DNA of 52,478 nucleotides, from contig QCIQ01000010.1 of NCBI GenBank assembly GCA_003216595.1, forward strand, positions 1-52,478, written 5' to 3'. The DNA comes from Prochlorococcus sp. AG-402-M18. Its GTDB lineage: Bacteria; Cyanobacteriota; Cyanobacteriia; PCC-6307; Cyanobiaceae. Positions within the stretch are counted from its first letter, which is position 1, and each line of letters opens with the position of its first letter. Below the pieces are notes generated by a model that did not search any database, was not told where the DNA came from, and saw only the letters and a program-made list of their open reading frames with translations. The translations under genes were made by a program, and so were the position numbers. This document shows, piece after piece, positions 21,049-30,175 of this stretch.

Positions 21049-22107
21049 ATGAACGAAACTAATCCTTTACTACTTCGTGCCGCTCGCGGCGAAAATGTTG
21101 AGAGGCCCCCGGTTTGGATGATGCGCCAAGCGGGGAGATACATGAAGGTATACCGAGACCTGCGTGATAACCATCCAAGTTTCAGGGAAAGATCCGAAAA
21201 CCCCGATCTTTCTTATGAAATTTCAATGCAACCTTTTAAAGCTTTTCAACCAGATGGAGTAATACTTTTTTCAGATATCTTGACTCCTCTTCCTGGAATG
21301 GGAATCAACTTTGACATCGTTGAAAGTAAAGGACCCTTGATAAACGACCCAATAAGAAGCCTCGAACAGATTAAAGACCTAAAGCCTCTTCAACCAGAAG
21401 AAAGCATGTCTTTTGTTGGTGAAGTCCTTGGAAGGCTAAGAGAAAGCGTTGGGAACAAGGCTGCAGTTCTTGGGTTTGTAGGTGCTCCATGGACGCTTGC
21501 TGCATATGTTGTAGAAGGGAAAAGCAGCAAAAATTATGCAGTTATAAAGGCGATGGCATTCCAAGAGCCAGAACTGCTGCATCAACTTTTAAATCACTTT
21601 GCAAAATCAATTGCGAACTATTTGTCCTATCAAATTGAATCTGGGGCCCAAGTAGTTCAAATGTTTGATTCATGGGCAGGACAATTAAGTCCACAAGATT
21701 ATGACAAGTTTGCTGCACCTTATCAACAAAAAGTAGTCAATTTAGTAAAAGAGAAGCATCCAGATACACCCATGATTTTATATATCTCTGGAAGTGCTGG
21801 AGTCCTTGAAAGGATGGGACAAACCGGAGTAGATATAGTCTCTTTAGATTGGACTGTTGACATGGCGGATGGACTAAAAAGGCTGCCTCAAGCAATAGGA
21901 GTACAAGGAAATGTTGATCCAGGGCTTTTGTTTGGTACTCCTGATGCGATCAGATCAAGAATTGTTGATGTCGTCAAAAAAGCCAAAGGTAGAAAACATA
22001 TTCTTAACCTTGGTCATGGAATACTTCCTGGGACGCCAGAGGAAAATGCAAGAGTATTTTTCGAAGCTGGCAAAAACGTCAATGAACTTATAAAAGTTTC
22101 ATCTTGA
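21049..22107 (+). CDS. hemE: Uroporphyrinogen decarboxylase
   Basis: Cytosolic enzyme that decarboxylates uroporphyrinogen III to coproporphyrinogen III, on the route to heme and chlorophyll. The 352 residues carry the family signature [13 protein letters not shown] (residues 21-33) and the C-terminal [13 protein letters not shown] motif. An AAAAGGA purine tract lies about 7 bases before ATG 21049. The stop overlaps the TTG start of the following epimerase gene, so the two are translationally coupled. Confidence 0.97.
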   Translation: MNETNPLLLRAARGENVERPPVWMMRQAGRYMKVYRDLRDNHPSFRERSENPDLSYEISMQPFKAFQPDGVILFSDILTPLPGMGINFDIVESKGPLINDPIRSLEQIKDLKPLQPEESMSFVGEVLGRLRESVGNKAAVLGFVGAPWTLAAYVVEGKSSKNYAVIKAMAFQEPELLHQLLNHFAKSIANYLSYQIESGAQVVQMFDSWAGQLSPQDYDKFAAPYQQKVVNLVKEKHPDTPMILYISGSAGVLERMGQTGVDIVSLDWTVDMADGLKRLPQAIGVQGNVDPGLLFGTPDAIRSRIVDVVKKAKGRKHILNLGHGILPGTPEENARVFFEAGKNVNELIKVSS

Positions 22108-23090
22108 AAAACGAAATAATTCTGATTACTGGTGCAAGTGGATGTGTTGGACAATATATCGCAAATTGGCTAATCGAAAACTCAAGTTCAGAATTATTTT
22201 TATGGGTTAGAGATCCAAAAAAAATAACTTCAATAAATTTAGACAATCCAAGGATTAAAATTTTAGTCGGAGATTTGAGACAATCAAATAAGTTCAAGAA
22301 AGAAATTTCAGCAGTCAACAGGGTTATTCATACTGCAACTGCTTGGGGTGATCCTAAAAGAGCGAAAGAAGTAAATATTGATGCCGTAAAAAATTTGCTC
22401 AATTTACTAAATCCTTCCAATATCAAGCAAATTATTTATTTCTCAACTGCAAGTGTTCTTGATAGAAACTTAAATTTGTTACCGGAAGCTTTTACCTATG
22501 GAACAGAGTATATACAAACGAAAGCACAATGCCTCAGAGAGCTCGAATCTCATGAGCTTGCAACTAAGATCATAGCTGTATTCCCAACACTGGTTTTTGG
22601 TGGTCGTTTAGACGGAAAAAGTAATTTTCCAACTAGTTATCTGACCAAAGGTCTTAGAGATGCATTGAAATGGATCTGGCTGGCAAGATGGATAAAATTA
22701 TTCTCAAGGTTTCATTTTATTCACGCGGCAGATATTGCTTATATTTGCGGGCATCTAGCCACCTCTAATTTCAAACCTGCACAAGCTGTTACGGGCACTA
22801 AAATAAAAAAATTGGTTTTAGGGCAACCCTATATAAGTATTGATGTTGTAATTCAGACGCTTCTAAAATGGAAAGGAATGAGTAAAGTCCCTCAAATCCC
22901 TCTTTGGACTTGGCTTATTGAACTTTTAACGATTTTACTTCCAATACAAATTACAAATTGGGATAGATTCAGTCTTAGACAAAAACACTTTATACATGAG
23001 CCCGTAACCTCTCCTGAAACCTTTGGGGGTATCAGCTATGCCAAAACTCTAAGTCAAGTTTTACATAATTCTGGCTTAACTAAACACTAA
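22104..23090 (+). CDS. NAD-dependent epimerase/dehydratase family protein
   Basis: A short-chain-dehydrogenase-fold protein of 328 residues. The N-terminal [11 protein letters not shown] motif is the glycine-rich dinucleotide loop, and the [11 protein letters not shown] segment gives the Tyr-x-x-x-Lys catalytic pair as an extended-SDR pattern. The start is TTG at 22104, overlapping the hemE stop by 4 bp; it places the glycine motif about 10 residues from the N-terminus, as expected. The substrate is unknown: sugar nucleotide, steroid-like or pigment precursor are all possible. The link to hemE may be positional only. Confidence 0.85.
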   Translation: MKNEIILITGASGCVGQYIANWLIENSSSELFLWVRDPKKITSINLDNPRIKILVGDLRQSNKFKKEISAVNRVIHTATAWGDPKRAKEVNIDAVKNLLNLLNPSNIKQIIYFSTASVLDRNLNLLPEAFTYGTEYIQTKAQCLRELESHELATKIIAVFPTLVFGGRLDGKSNFPTSYLTKGLRDALKWIWLARWIKLFSRFHFIHAADIAYICGHLATSNFKPAQAVTGTKIKKLVLGQPYISIDVVIQTLLKWKGMSKVPQIPLWTWLIELLTILLPIQITNWDRFSLRQKHFIHEPVTSPETFGGISYAKTLSQVLHNSGLTKH

Positions 23091-23114
23091 AATGTCAAAC
23101 AGAAGCTAAAGTAG

Positions 23115-23120
23115 TAAAAT
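23115..23120 (+). promoter_or_regulatory. Candidate -10 element of petE
   Basis: TAAAAT lies about 25 bases before the petE start in a 54-bp gap after the epimerase gene. A transcript starting some 6-8 bases further on would have a leader under 20 nt. No convincing -35 was seen. Weak support from sequence only. Confidence 0.3.
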
Positions 23121-23144
23121 TAAAAAAAGAAAAGAATTAATTTC

Positions 23145-23495
23145 ATGATTCGTTCTATTTCAACAGCTTTATTTGCTTTTTTTGCATTTCTAGTAATTGG
23201 CGTATCCAATGTAAATGCTTCAACTGTTGAAGTTAAGCTTGGCACCGATGCTGGAATGCTTGCTTTTGAACCAAGCACCCTAAACATAAGCGCTGGTGAC
23301 ACCGTAAAGTTTGTAAACAACAAACTTGCTCCTCATAATGCAGTTTTTGACGGAAATGATGATCTAAGTCATCCAGATTTAGCTTTTGCTCCAGGAGAGT
23401 CTTGGGAGAGAACTTTTAGCACAGCGGGAACATACGACTTTTACTGCGAGCCTCATAGGGGTGCAGGCATGGTTGGTAAAATCGTAGTCAACTAA
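23145..23495 (+). CDS. petE: Plastocyanin precursor
   Basis: Copper protein of the thylakoid lumen that carries electrons from cytochrome b6f to photosystem I. The 116-residue precursor has a signal peptide (hydrophobic residues 8-20, cleavage after about residue 25, VNA). The copper ligands are all present: H64 in APHN, C101 in YDFYCEPH, H104 and M109. Its own strong terminator follows immediately. It shares the lumenal electron-carrier role with the c6-like cytochrome encoded at 29804. Confidence 0.97.
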   Translation: MIRSISTALFAFFAFLVIGVSNVNASTVEVKLGTDAGMLAFEPSTLNISAGDTVKFVNNKLAPHNAVFDGNDDLSHPDLAFAPGESWERTFSTAGTYDFYCEPHRGAGMVGKIVVN

Positions 23496-23514
23496 ATCTC
23501 CAAAAGAATTTATT

Positions 23515-23545
23515 AAAGATGGGGTTTCCCCCATCTTTTTTTTTT
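23515..23545 (+). terminator. Rho-independent terminator of petE
   Basis: A perfect 10-bp stem (AAAGATGGGG with CCCCATCTTT) and a 4-base loop, running into ten T residues, 20 bases after the petE stop. It is the most convincing terminator in the window. Confidence 0.92.
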
Positions 23546-23884
23546 GAAAAAATATATTTTGAAATTCAATAAAAAGCATGAAGCATAATTTTCTTCAGAC
23601 GAGAAACTATTGCGAATTAAGACATCAAATGATTTATTTTTAGTTGAGAAAAAGTGTTAATTCGCCATCAAATGGGAGAGTTTTAGTTCCGTTAAAAATT
23701 CGAATGAATATAAATCATATGTCTAAAGTAGATAAAATCAATATTTTAAAAATTCAACTAATTAGTTACAAAAACTAAAGTGATCTCACAAATTTATTTA
23801 TCCAGATTAAGAAAGGTCGGTTTTCTTATATTTATCCAATCAATAGACTTGAATAGTATCTAACTGAAAAAATTAATTTGTAGG
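23546..23884. other. Intergenic region between petE and clpB
   Basis: AT-rich with no ORF longer than about 20 codons and no tRNA-like fold. It holds an inverted repeat, GCGAATTAA (23612-23620) and TTAATTCGC (23657-23665), and a direct repeat CATCAAATG (23623-23631 and 23666-23674). These could be regulatory for clpB or relics. The clpB promoter must lie here; no clear CIRCE-type element was seen. Confidence 0.6.
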
Positions 23885-26476
23885 ATGAAGGTAAATCCTG
23901 ATGATTTTACTAACAGTGCTTGGCAAGGGATCATTGATGCAAAAGATTTAGCATTGACTGAAAAACATCAGACTTTAGAAACAGAACATCTTCTTTGGTC
24001 TCTTCTAAAGAAAAATGAAATCGCAATAAAAGCAATAGAAAGATCGGGAGGGACAATAAGAAAGCTACTTACAGAAATAGAAGATTTTATAAAGAACCAA
24101 CCAAAAATGCTGAAGGCTCAAGAATCAATTTTCTTTGGCAAAAATATATCTTTTTCAATTTCAAGAGCAAAAAATATTAAACAATCATTCAAAGATGATT
24201 TTATTTCAAGCGAACATTTAGTGATTTCCCTATTTGATGACGAGAGAGTTTGTCATAGGTTGTTTGAACAAAATCAAATCAACAAAAACAGCCTTATTGA
24301 GGCTATAAATTCAATTAGAGGGGACAAAAAAGTGACCCAGAAAAATGCTGAAAATAGCTACGAAGCTCTGCAGAAGTACGGCCTAGACCTCACTTCTGCA
24401 GCTAGAGACGGAAAATTAGATCCTGTAATTGGAAGAGATGAGGAAATCCGAAGAACGATTCAAATACTTAGCCGTAGAACTAAAAATAATCCCGTATTGA
24501 TTGGGGAAGCTGGCGTGGGTAAAACAGCAATCATTGAAGGTTTAGCACAAAGGATTATCAACGGAGATGTTCCTACATCCCTTGAAGACCGTCAATTAAT
24601 TTCCTTAGACATGGGGGCTCTAATAGCAGGTGCAAAATTCCGTGGTGAATTTGAAGAAAGACTTAAGTCAGTTCTTAAAAACGTCACAGATTCAGAAGGA
24701 AAAATAATTTTGTTCATCGATGAAATACATACTGTCGTCGGAGCAGGTGCGAGTGGTGGAGCAATGGATGCCAGTAATCTCCTAAAACCAATGCTTGCTA
24801 GAGGTGAACTGAGATGTATTGGAGCAACAACCATCAATGAACATAGAGAACATTTTGAGAAAGACCCTGCGCTGGAAAGAAGATTTCAGCAAATACTTGT
24901 AAAACAACCCTCAGTCCAAGATACGATTTCTATCTTACGAGGACTAAAAGAAAGATATGAAGTCCATCATGGTGTTCGTATCTCTGATAACGCTCTAATA
25001 GCTGCGGCGATATTGAGTGATAGGTATATACCCGAGAGGTTTTTACCGGATAAAGCTATCGATCTAATAGATGAATCAGCCTCACGTTTAAAGATGGAAA
25101 TAACATCAAAACCAGAAGAAATTGATGAGATTGATAGAAAAATCATACAACTTGAGATGGAGAAATTATCTTTGCAAGGTGAGTCAGATTCTTCTAGCAA
25201 AGAGAGACTCGAATTAATTAATACGGAACTAGCATTATTAACAAAAAGTCAAATTGAAGTAAACAAGAAATGGGAACAAGAGAAAGAGTCAATCGAAGAA
25301 ATTTCAACACTTAAAGAAGAAATAGAGAAAGTACAACTAGACATAGAAAAAGCAAAAAGGAATTATGACCTAAACAAGGCAGCTGAACTTGAATACGGCA
25401 CCCTTGTAAATTATCAACAAAATTTAAAATCTAAAGAACTTAATTTAAAAAAATCATCTCGCAATGCTGAGAAATCACTTTTGAGAGAGGAGGTTGTCGC
25501 TGATGATGTAGCTGAAATAATTGCAAAGTGGACATCTATCCCAGTTAAAAGACTTGCGCAAACTGAAATTGAAAAATTACTCAATCTTGAATCTGAGCTT
25601 CAAAAAAAAGTTATTGGTCAAAATAAAGCCGTCCAATCCATATCATCTGCCATACAAAGATCAAGGACAGGACTTAGTGATCCAAATAAACCAATAGCAA
25701 GTTTTTTATTTTTAGGACCGACAGGCGTCGGTAAAACTGAATTATCTAAGGCTTTGGCTTCTCAACTTTTTGATAGTGAAAATGCCCTAATTAGAATAGA
25801 CATGTCTGAATATATGGAAAAACACTCTATAAGTCGCTTAATTGGTGCTCCTCCTGGTTACGTTGGGTACGAAGCAGGTGGACAATTAACAGAAGCAATC
25901 AGAAGAAAGCCTTATTGCGTTTTGCTCTTCGATGAAATTGAAAAAGCACATAAAGATGTTTTCAACGTATTACTACAGATACTTGACGAAGGCCGAGTAA
26001 CTGATGGGCAAGGAAGAACAACAAATTTCACAAACACTATTATTATTCTCACCAGTAATTTAGGAAGTGAATTAATCTCTGAAAATGATGTAACTAATAA
26101 TCCGTCGAAAAATATAGATGAACTTATTAATCAAGAACTCAAATCAAATTTCAGGCCTGAGTTCCTAAACAGGCTTGATGAAATAATTAATTTTGAACCA
26201 CTTAAAAAAGAAACTCTACTTAAAGTAGTCGATTTACAATTAAACCGTTTAAGAGAAAGGTTAGAAGCCAAAGGAATCGAGCTTGAAATTGATGGTAATG
26301 TACTATCTTTGATTACTGAAATTGGATACAACCCAAGCTATGGTGCTAGGCCCTTAAAAAGAGTTATTCAAAAAGAATTAGAAAGTGAAATAGCAAAATA
26401 TATTCTTAAAGGCAAATATAAAGAAGGAAGCACTATAAAGATAGAAAATAAAGAATCAAAATTAATTTTCAACTAA
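23885..26476 (+). CDS. clpB: ATP-dependent chaperone ClpB
   Basis: Hexameric AAA+ disaggregase that works with DnaK to rescue aggregated proteins. The full-length 863-residue protein has the N-terminal Clp repeat domain (1-145), AAA1 with Walker A GEAGVGKT (207-214), a Lys/Glu-rich coiled-coil middle domain (about 400-525), and AAA2 with Walker A GPTGVGKT (611-618) and the GYVGYEAGG pore-loop motif. The middle domain separates it from ClpC. It stands alone, with a 389-bp upstream gap; heat-stress control is expected but not visible. Confidence 0.95.
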   Translation: MKVNPDDFTNSAWQGIIDAKDLALTEKHQTLETEHLLWSLLKKNEIAIKAIERSGGTIRKLLTEIEDFIKNQPKMLKAQESIFFGKNISFSISRAKNIKQSFKDDFISSEHLVISLFDDERVCHRLFEQNQINKNSLIEAINSIRGDKKVTQKNAENSYEALQKYGLDLTSAARDGKLDPVIGRDEEIRRTIQILSRRTKNNPVLIGEAGVGKTAIIEGLAQRIINGDVPTSLEDRQLISLDMGALIAGAKFRGEFEERLKSVLKNVTDSEGKIILFIDEIHTVVGAGASGGAMDASNLLKPMLARGELRCIGATTINEHREHFEKDPALERRFQQILVKQPSVQDTISILRGLKERYEVHHGVRISDNALIAAAILSDRYIPERFLPDKAIDLIDESASRLKMEITSKPEEIDEIDRKIIQLEMEKLSLQGESDSSSKERLELINTELALLTKSQIEVNKKWEQEKESIEEISTLKEEIEKVQLDIEKAKRNYDLNKAAELEYGTLVNYQQNLKSKELNLKKSSRNAEKSLLREEVVADDVAEIIAKWTSIPVKRLAQTEIEKLLNLESELQKKVIGQNKAVQSISSAIQRSRTGLSDPNKPIASFLFLGPTGVGKTELSKALASQLFDSENALIRIDMSEYMEKHSISRLIGAPPGYVGYEAGGQLTEAIRRKPYCVLLFDEIEKAHKDVFNVLLQILDEGRVTDGQGRTTNFTNTIIILTSNLGSELISENDVTNNPSKNIDELINQELKSNFRPEFLNRLDEIINFEPLKKETLLKVVDLQLNRLRERLEAKGIELEIDGNVLSLITEIGYNPSYGARPLKRVIQKELESEIAKYILKGKYKEGSTIKIENKESKLIFN

Positions 26477-26521
26477 TAAGCTGAAAACGTTAATTATATT
26501 TCAACAAGAAGTCTTACTGTA

Positions 26522-26992
26522 TTAAGGCTTGAACCACTCAGGGAGGAAGGTATAACAAGCCGAATTAACATCATTTTCATGTGCTATTGCTTTCCAACAA
26601 CAAGATCTACCTTTCTCTCTTGAAAATAATAAATCATTAGCCCATCCCCACACTAATTCAGCGGTTGATTCCATACCAACATTATTCATAACTCTAAGAT
26701 CTAGTACTTCTTTAGAGTGAAGGTCTTTCCATGTTTCAAGAAGAGGATCATCAAAATTGACTAAAAAAGTATGATCAAAATGCTCTCTTAACTTCTCTTC
26801 CAAAGGCCTCAGACTTGAAAAATCAACAACGAAGCCATTCTCATCAAGTTCGTTTGAAGCAAAACAAAAGGTAAAGCTTCGACTGTATCCATGAACATAA
26901 CGACAGTGACCTTTATGTTTCCATTGACGGTGCGAGCATGGATAGTCTTTAAAATGCTTTGAGCAATTAAATGGAATATCTTTAATCGTCAT
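26522..26992 (-). CDS. 6-pyruvoyl-tetrahydropterin synthase / QueD-like protein
   Basis: A 156-residue T-fold pterin enzyme. Family features: the cysteine C30 in GHCRYVH, H34 followed by Gly-Tyr, the GFVVDFSSLRPL segment, FDHTFL, and a STAELVWGW glutamate region. QueD makes 6-carboxy-tetrahydropterin for 7-deazaguanine synthesis; PTPS makes pyruvoyl-tetrahydropterin. In classical members the zinc motif is HGH, here it is H34-G-Y36. The HGY form occurs in a subgroup I recall from pelagic bacteria, so the true reaction is open. It is convergent with clpB and divergent from hisIE. Confidence 0.82.
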   Translation of the reverse strand: MTIKDIPFNCSKHFKDYPCSHRQWKHKGHCRYVHGYSRSFTFCFASNELDENGFVVDFSSLRPLEEKLREHFDHTFLVNFDDPLLETWKDLHSKEVLDLRVMNNVGMESTAELVWGWANDLLFSREKGRSCCWKAIAHENDVNSACYTFLPEWFKP

Positions 26993-27068
26993 AAAAAGAT
27001 GAATAAAAAACCAATAGAGGATTAAATTTAAATAGTTAGAGTTAAAAGCCGATTTGGCTTAATTAAAA

Positions 27069-27713
27069 ATGCTTTTTATAGATAATCTACATTTTGATCA
27101 AAACGGGCTGATCCCGGCCATAGCTCAAGATTGGGTCGATGGCTCAATTTTAATGATGGCATGGATGAACAAAGAATCCATTACGAAAACATTAGAATCT
27201 GGTGAAGTTCACTATTGGAGTCGTTCAAGGAAAGAACTTTGGCACAAAGGAAAAACGAGCGGTCATTTTCAAAAATTGAAAGGTATTAGGACTGATTGCG
27301 ATTCAGATACAATACTTCTATCAATTGAGCAAATTGGTTCAATCGCATGCCATACGGGAAAAAGAAGTTGTTTCTTTAAAGATTTAGAAACAAATGAAGA
27401 CGTTCTTTACCCTCCATCTGATGCTTGTAGTGAATTGTTCAAAGTTATAGAGAGTCGTAAGAGTAATCCTGAGGAGGGAAGCTATACAAATAGTCTTCTA
27501 AAGGAAGGCGATAATAAAATCCTAAAAAAGATAGGAGAAGAAACAGCCGAATTTATTATGGCTTGTAAAGATAAAAATCCTATTTCAGTTGCTAATGAGG
27601 CCGCCGATCTAGTTTTCCATATGCAAGTTTCTTTAGCCCATCAAAACGTTTCCTGGGAAGATGTTCTGAAAGTTTTAGTTAAAAGGAGAGGCGCTCCAAG
27701 AAGAAATCAGTAG
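27069..27713 (+). CDS. hisIE: Bifunctional phosphoribosyl-AMP cyclohydrolase / phosphoribosyl-ATP pyrophosphatase
   Basis: Second and third steps of histidine synthesis in one protein. The 214 residues comprise the HisI domain (about 1-115, with the [19 protein letters not shown] and zinc-type TDCDSDT and [11 protein letters not shown] motifs) and the HisE domain (about 120-214, with [14 protein letters not shown] and [10 protein letters not shown]). The gene stands alone between queD-like (divergent, 76 bp) and a 456-bp gap. hisG lies far away at 42613, so the pathway is dispersed as is usual in cyanobacteria. Confidence 0.96.
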   Translation: MLFIDNLHFDQNGLIPAIAQDWVDGSILMMAWMNKESITKTLESGEVHYWSRSRKELWHKGKTSGHFQKLKGIRTDCDSDTILLSIEQIGSIACHTGKRSCFFKDLETNEDVLYPPSDACSELFKVIESRKSNPEEGSYTNSLLKEGDNKILKKIGEETAEFIMACKDKNPISVANEAADLVFHMQVSLAHQNVSWEDVLKVLVKRRGAPRRNQ

Positions 27714-27724
27714 CAAAAACCAAC

Positions 27725-27754
27725 TCTTATTTATTTTTTTACTTATAAATAAGA
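27725..27754 (+). terminator. Possible terminator hairpin after hisIE
   Basis: A ten-base AT-rich stem (TCTTATTTAT with ATAAATAAGA) and a ten-base loop, 12 bases after the hisIE stop. The stem is weak and the following T run is short, so this may be only a 3'-end stabiliser. Confidence 0.45.
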
Positions 27755-27940
27755 TTCTTTGGTAGAAAGACAATGGATTAAATTCATAAGAAAGTCTTGA
27801 AAGAGAAAAAAAACAATCAACCGATTTTCTTAAATCTATCGTCAATTATCGTTTATCTAAAATTAGGGATAGCGCTTAAAAATAATTTTATTCGTGACTA
27901 AAAAATCTTTAAAGAGTTTTACAGATCAAAACTACTTTAA

Positions 27941-27982
27941 AAATATCATTGATATCAATGGGTTCTGAGATATTTTTTTTTT
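27941..27982 (+). terminator. Terminator-like structure inside the hisIE-sigma gap
   Basis: AAATATC (27941-27947) pairs with GATATTT (27969-27975), and T residues run to 27982. Inside sits a perfect 14-base palindrome, CATTGATATCAATG (27947-27960). It lies over 220 bp after hisIE and about 190 bp before the sigma gene, so it should end some other transcript, either hisIE read-through or a small RNA. Confidence 0.5.
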
Positions 27983-28154
27983 AAATTAATTTATTTAAAC
28001 GCTTTTCAAAGAAGCTAAGTGAAAAATATACAAACCTTTTTTAGCTTAATTGACCTAGTGAAGGCATTCAGAATAGATAAAAGATAAATAATTAATTCCG
28101 AACACTTTATTACGCCTATTGAAAGTAAACAATTTCTCTCTAGGTTGTTAATAC

Positions 28155-28161
28155 AAGGAGG
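28155..28161 (+). promoter_or_regulatory. Strong Shine-Dalgarno sequence of the sigma factor gene
   Basis: AAGGAGG lies 8 bases before the GTG start at 28170. Most genes in this window have weak or no such motif, so this near-perfect one supports the GTG start and suggests efficient translation. Confidence 0.8.
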
Positions 28162-28169
28162 AATAAATC

Positions 28170-29093
28170 GTGAGCTCATTAAGCGACTTTCTTGGAGAAA
28201 TAGGAAGACACGAATTGCTTACACCAGAGCAAGAGCTCACAATGGGTAGAGAAGTACAAGAAATGGTTGCACTTAATGAACGCTGCCAACAAGCTGGAGG
28301 CAATGGGCCAGCGTGCGAATATTCAAGCGTAGAAAAGAAAAAGCTTAAAGCAGGTGAGCGTGCCAAGAATCAAATGATCACAGCAAATTTGAGGCTTGTT
28401 GTGAACCTGGCCAAACGCTACCAAGGTAAAGGTCTAGACCTTCTTGATTTGATTCAAGAAGGCACTCTAGGCCTAACAAGAGCTGTTGAGAAATACGATC
28501 CCAAGAGAGGTCATCGATTTTCAACTTACGCTTACTGGTGGATTAGGCAAGGATTAAATAGAGCACTGTCAACACAAAGTAGAACCATAAGAATTCCTGT
28601 AAACATAAATGAAAAGCTAACAAAACTTCGTGCTGCCAAGTCTCGACTAATGCAAGAACTTGGAGTTCATCCCTCAACTAACCAAATAGCAATACAAATG
28701 AAAATTCCTTTAGAGGAAGTAGAAGAATTGCTCGCATGCGAGTTGAGAAGCATCACAGTAAGTTTGCAAGGTGCAGTCAAATCAAAAGCAGATCCTTCAG
28801 AGCTTGTCGATATTCTGCCAAGTGAAGAAGTCCCTCCTATGGAACTAGCCGAATTAGCAGAAAGAAGTGCTTCTGCTTGGTCATTATTGGACAAATCAAA
28901 TCTCACACCTAAGGAGAGAACGATACTAAGTCTTCGATTTGGCCTAGATGGATCAAATGAATGGAGGACGTTAGCTGAAGTAGCAAGACAAATGAATTGC
29001 AGCAGGGAATATTGCAGACAAGTTGTACAACGCGCATTAAGGAAATTGAGAAAGACAGGGGTTCAAAGTGGTCTTTTAGAATCAAGTATTTAA
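28170..29093 (+). CDS. Group 2 RNA polymerase sigma factor (sigma-70 family)
   Basis: Alternative primary-like sigma factor, 307 residues. It has region 1.2 (SDFLGEIGRHELLTPEQE), region 2 with DLIQEGTLGLTRAVEKYDP and the promoter-melting FSTYAYWWIRQGL, region 3, and region 4.2 with a DNA-binding helix (LAEVARQMNCSREYCRQ). It lacks the long region 1.1 of the main RpoD, which makes it group 2. Such sigmas adjust transcription to light, circadian or nutrient state in cyanobacteria. The start is GTG 28170, chosen by the AAGGAGG motif. It heads a run with DUF1232 and two further small genes. Confidence 0.93.
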   Translation: MSSLSDFLGEIGRHELLTPEQELTMGREVQEMVALNERCQQAGGNGPACEYSSVEKKKLKAGERAKNQMITANLRLVVNLAKRYQGKGLDLLDLIQEGTLGLTRAVEKYDPKRGHRFSTYAYWWIRQGLNRALSTQSRTIRIPVNINEKLTKLRAAKSRLMQELGVHPSTNQIAIQMKIPLEEVEELLACELRSITVSLQGAVKSKADPSELVDILPSEEVPPMELAELAERSASAWSLLDKSNLTPKERTILSLRFGLDGSNEWRTLAEVARQMNCSREYCRQVVQRALRKLRKTGVQSGLLESSI

Positions 29094-29095
29094 TT

Positions 29096-29461
29096 GTGGT
29101 TAGTTCAAGAAACTCAAATAAAGAAGTATTTGAAGCAGAAGTACTTGAAAGTTCTGTTATCAATGAGGGTGTACTTAAAAAGATCTTATTAAGGGCAGGC
29201 AGAGTGATTGCACAGCCTGCTTTAGAAGGATTTGAACTCATCATTGATAACGCAACCCCCCCCCAAGTGAGAATATCCATAATGGGAGCACTTACTTATT
29301 TAATTGTTCCTGTTGATTTAATTCCAGACTTCATTCCTGCCTCAGGTTTTAGCGATGATCTTGTGGCTCTAACCGCTGTAATAAGCCTTTGGCAACATCA
29401 CATCACTCCAGAAATAAAGTTCAGAGCAAAGTCTAAGTTAGATAAATGGTTTCCTCTATGA
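29096..29461 (+). CDS. DUF1232 (YkvA-type) membrane protein
   Basis: The C-terminal domain GALTYLIVPVDLIPDFIPASGFSDDLVAL is the hallmark of DUF1232 proteins, small membrane-associated proteins of unknown function. I chose GTG 29096, two bases after the sigma stop, giving 121 residues. A longer frame opens at ATG 28997 but would overlap the sigma coding region by almost 100 bases. A nine-base C run (29256-29264) lies inside the gene and encodes Pro-Pro in frame. The stop overlaps the start of the next gene (ATGA). Confidence 0.85.
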   Translation: MVSSRNSNKEVFEAEVLESSVINEGVLKKILLRAGRVIAQPALEGFELIIDNATPPQVRISIMGALTYLIVPVDLIPDFIPASGFSDDLVALTAVISLWQHHITPEIKFRAKSKLDKWFPL

Positions 29462-29790
29462 GCAAAGAGCGCTGGTCAAAAGATATGGAAGAAGATCTTA
29501 TTCTTCTTATCAAAGATTGGTTGAAGCAGACTGGTAGAACACAATCAGAACTTTGCCAAACTCTGAATCTCCCTTCAGCAAGAATGCCAACTTTAATTGA
29601 ATCTTTAAAAAAAGATTATAACTCTGGTGGAATCCCAAAAATTGCTAATCGACTTTGTGAAGTTGAAGAGTTATGGACAAACGGTGGAGAAGGGAAAACA
29701 AAAAAAAGCTTTGAATTAAATTCTTCTGGACAACTTGATCTTCTTGACGAAATTTGTGAGGATCTTTCAAAAATTAAATTCAATAAATAA
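29458..29790 (+). CDS. Conserved hypothetical protein, possible helix-turn-helix
   Basis: The start ATG 29458 overlaps the DUF1232 stop as ATGA, so the two are coupled; a start at 29446 is also possible. The 110 residues are acidic and helical. The segment LKQTGRTQSELCQTLNLPSA looks like a DNA-binding helix pair but is not strong enough to name a family. No membrane segment or catalytic motif. Its place after a sigma factor and a membrane protein raises the idea of a regulator, which is only an inference. Confidence 0.72.
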   Translation: MSKERWSKDMEEDLILLIKDWLKQTGRTQSELCQTLNLPSARMPTLIESLKKDYNSGGIPKIANRLCEVEELWTNGGEGKTKKSFELNSSGQLDLLDEICEDLSKIKFNK

Positions 29791-29803
29791 GATTTACAAG
29801 ACT

Positions 29804-30175
29804 ATGAAAAAAATTTTGAATTTTTTTTTCAAAAAATTAAGAGGTTTTTTTCTAATCAGTTTTTGTTTCACATTTTTTTATTTAAGTTTGCCGAAAGAGC
29901 TCAATGCTATTGAGGCAGATTTAGGGGAAAATCTTTTTAAACATAACTGTGCTGGATGTCACATTAATGGCGGGAACATAATCAGAAGATCAAAGAATTT
30001 GAAGATTTCATCATTAAAGCGTAATGGAATTGACAATTCAGAAACTATAGCGAAGATAGCTAGACAAGGGATAGGAATAATGAGTGGATATGAAGATAAG
30101 CTAGGAGACAATGGTGATAAAATTGTAGCTAATTGGGTCTGGGAACAAGCTCAAAATGCTTGGGTCCAGGAGTAA
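29804..30175 (+). CDS. Cytochrome c6-like protein
   Basis: A lumenal or periplasmic class I c-type cytochrome. From ATG 29804 it has 123 residues: a basic N-terminus, a hydrophobic signal segment (about 14-30), the heme-binding C49-A-G-C52-H53, and the axial methionine M93 in GIGIMSGYEDKLGD followed by the C-terminal helix VANWVWEQAQ. The frame is open further upstream, but the earlier ATG lies inside the previous gene. It may share electrons with plastocyanin or serve a terminal oxidase. The extreme C-terminus overlaps the convergent YciI-like gene by 25 bp. Confidence 0.9.
   Translation: MKKILNFFFKKLRGFFLISFCFTFFYLSLPKELNAIEADLGENLFKHNCAGCHINGGNIIRRSKNLKISSLKRNGIDNSETIAKIARQGIGIMSGYEDKLGDNGDKIVANWVWEQAQNAWVQE

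Larger units (their letters stand above)
27714..28169. other. Intergenic region between hisIE and the sigma factor gene
   Basis: 456 bp without a credible ORF. It contains an AT-rich hairpin just after hisIE (27725-27754), a second terminator-like structure with ten T residues (27941-27982), and the sigma gene leader ending in a strong ribosome binding site. The stretch between the two hairpins could encode a small RNA. Confidence 0.6.

Noticed and set aside
27714-28169. Small protein gene in the hisIE-sigma gap
   Set aside because: Only frames of about 20 codons without ribosome binding sites were found.
28997-29095. Earlier ATG start for the DUF1232 gene inside the sigma gene
   Set aside because: It would overlap the conserved region 4 coding sequence of sigma by almost 100 bases, and the extra residues look like shadow translation. 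GTG 29096 is a natural start.
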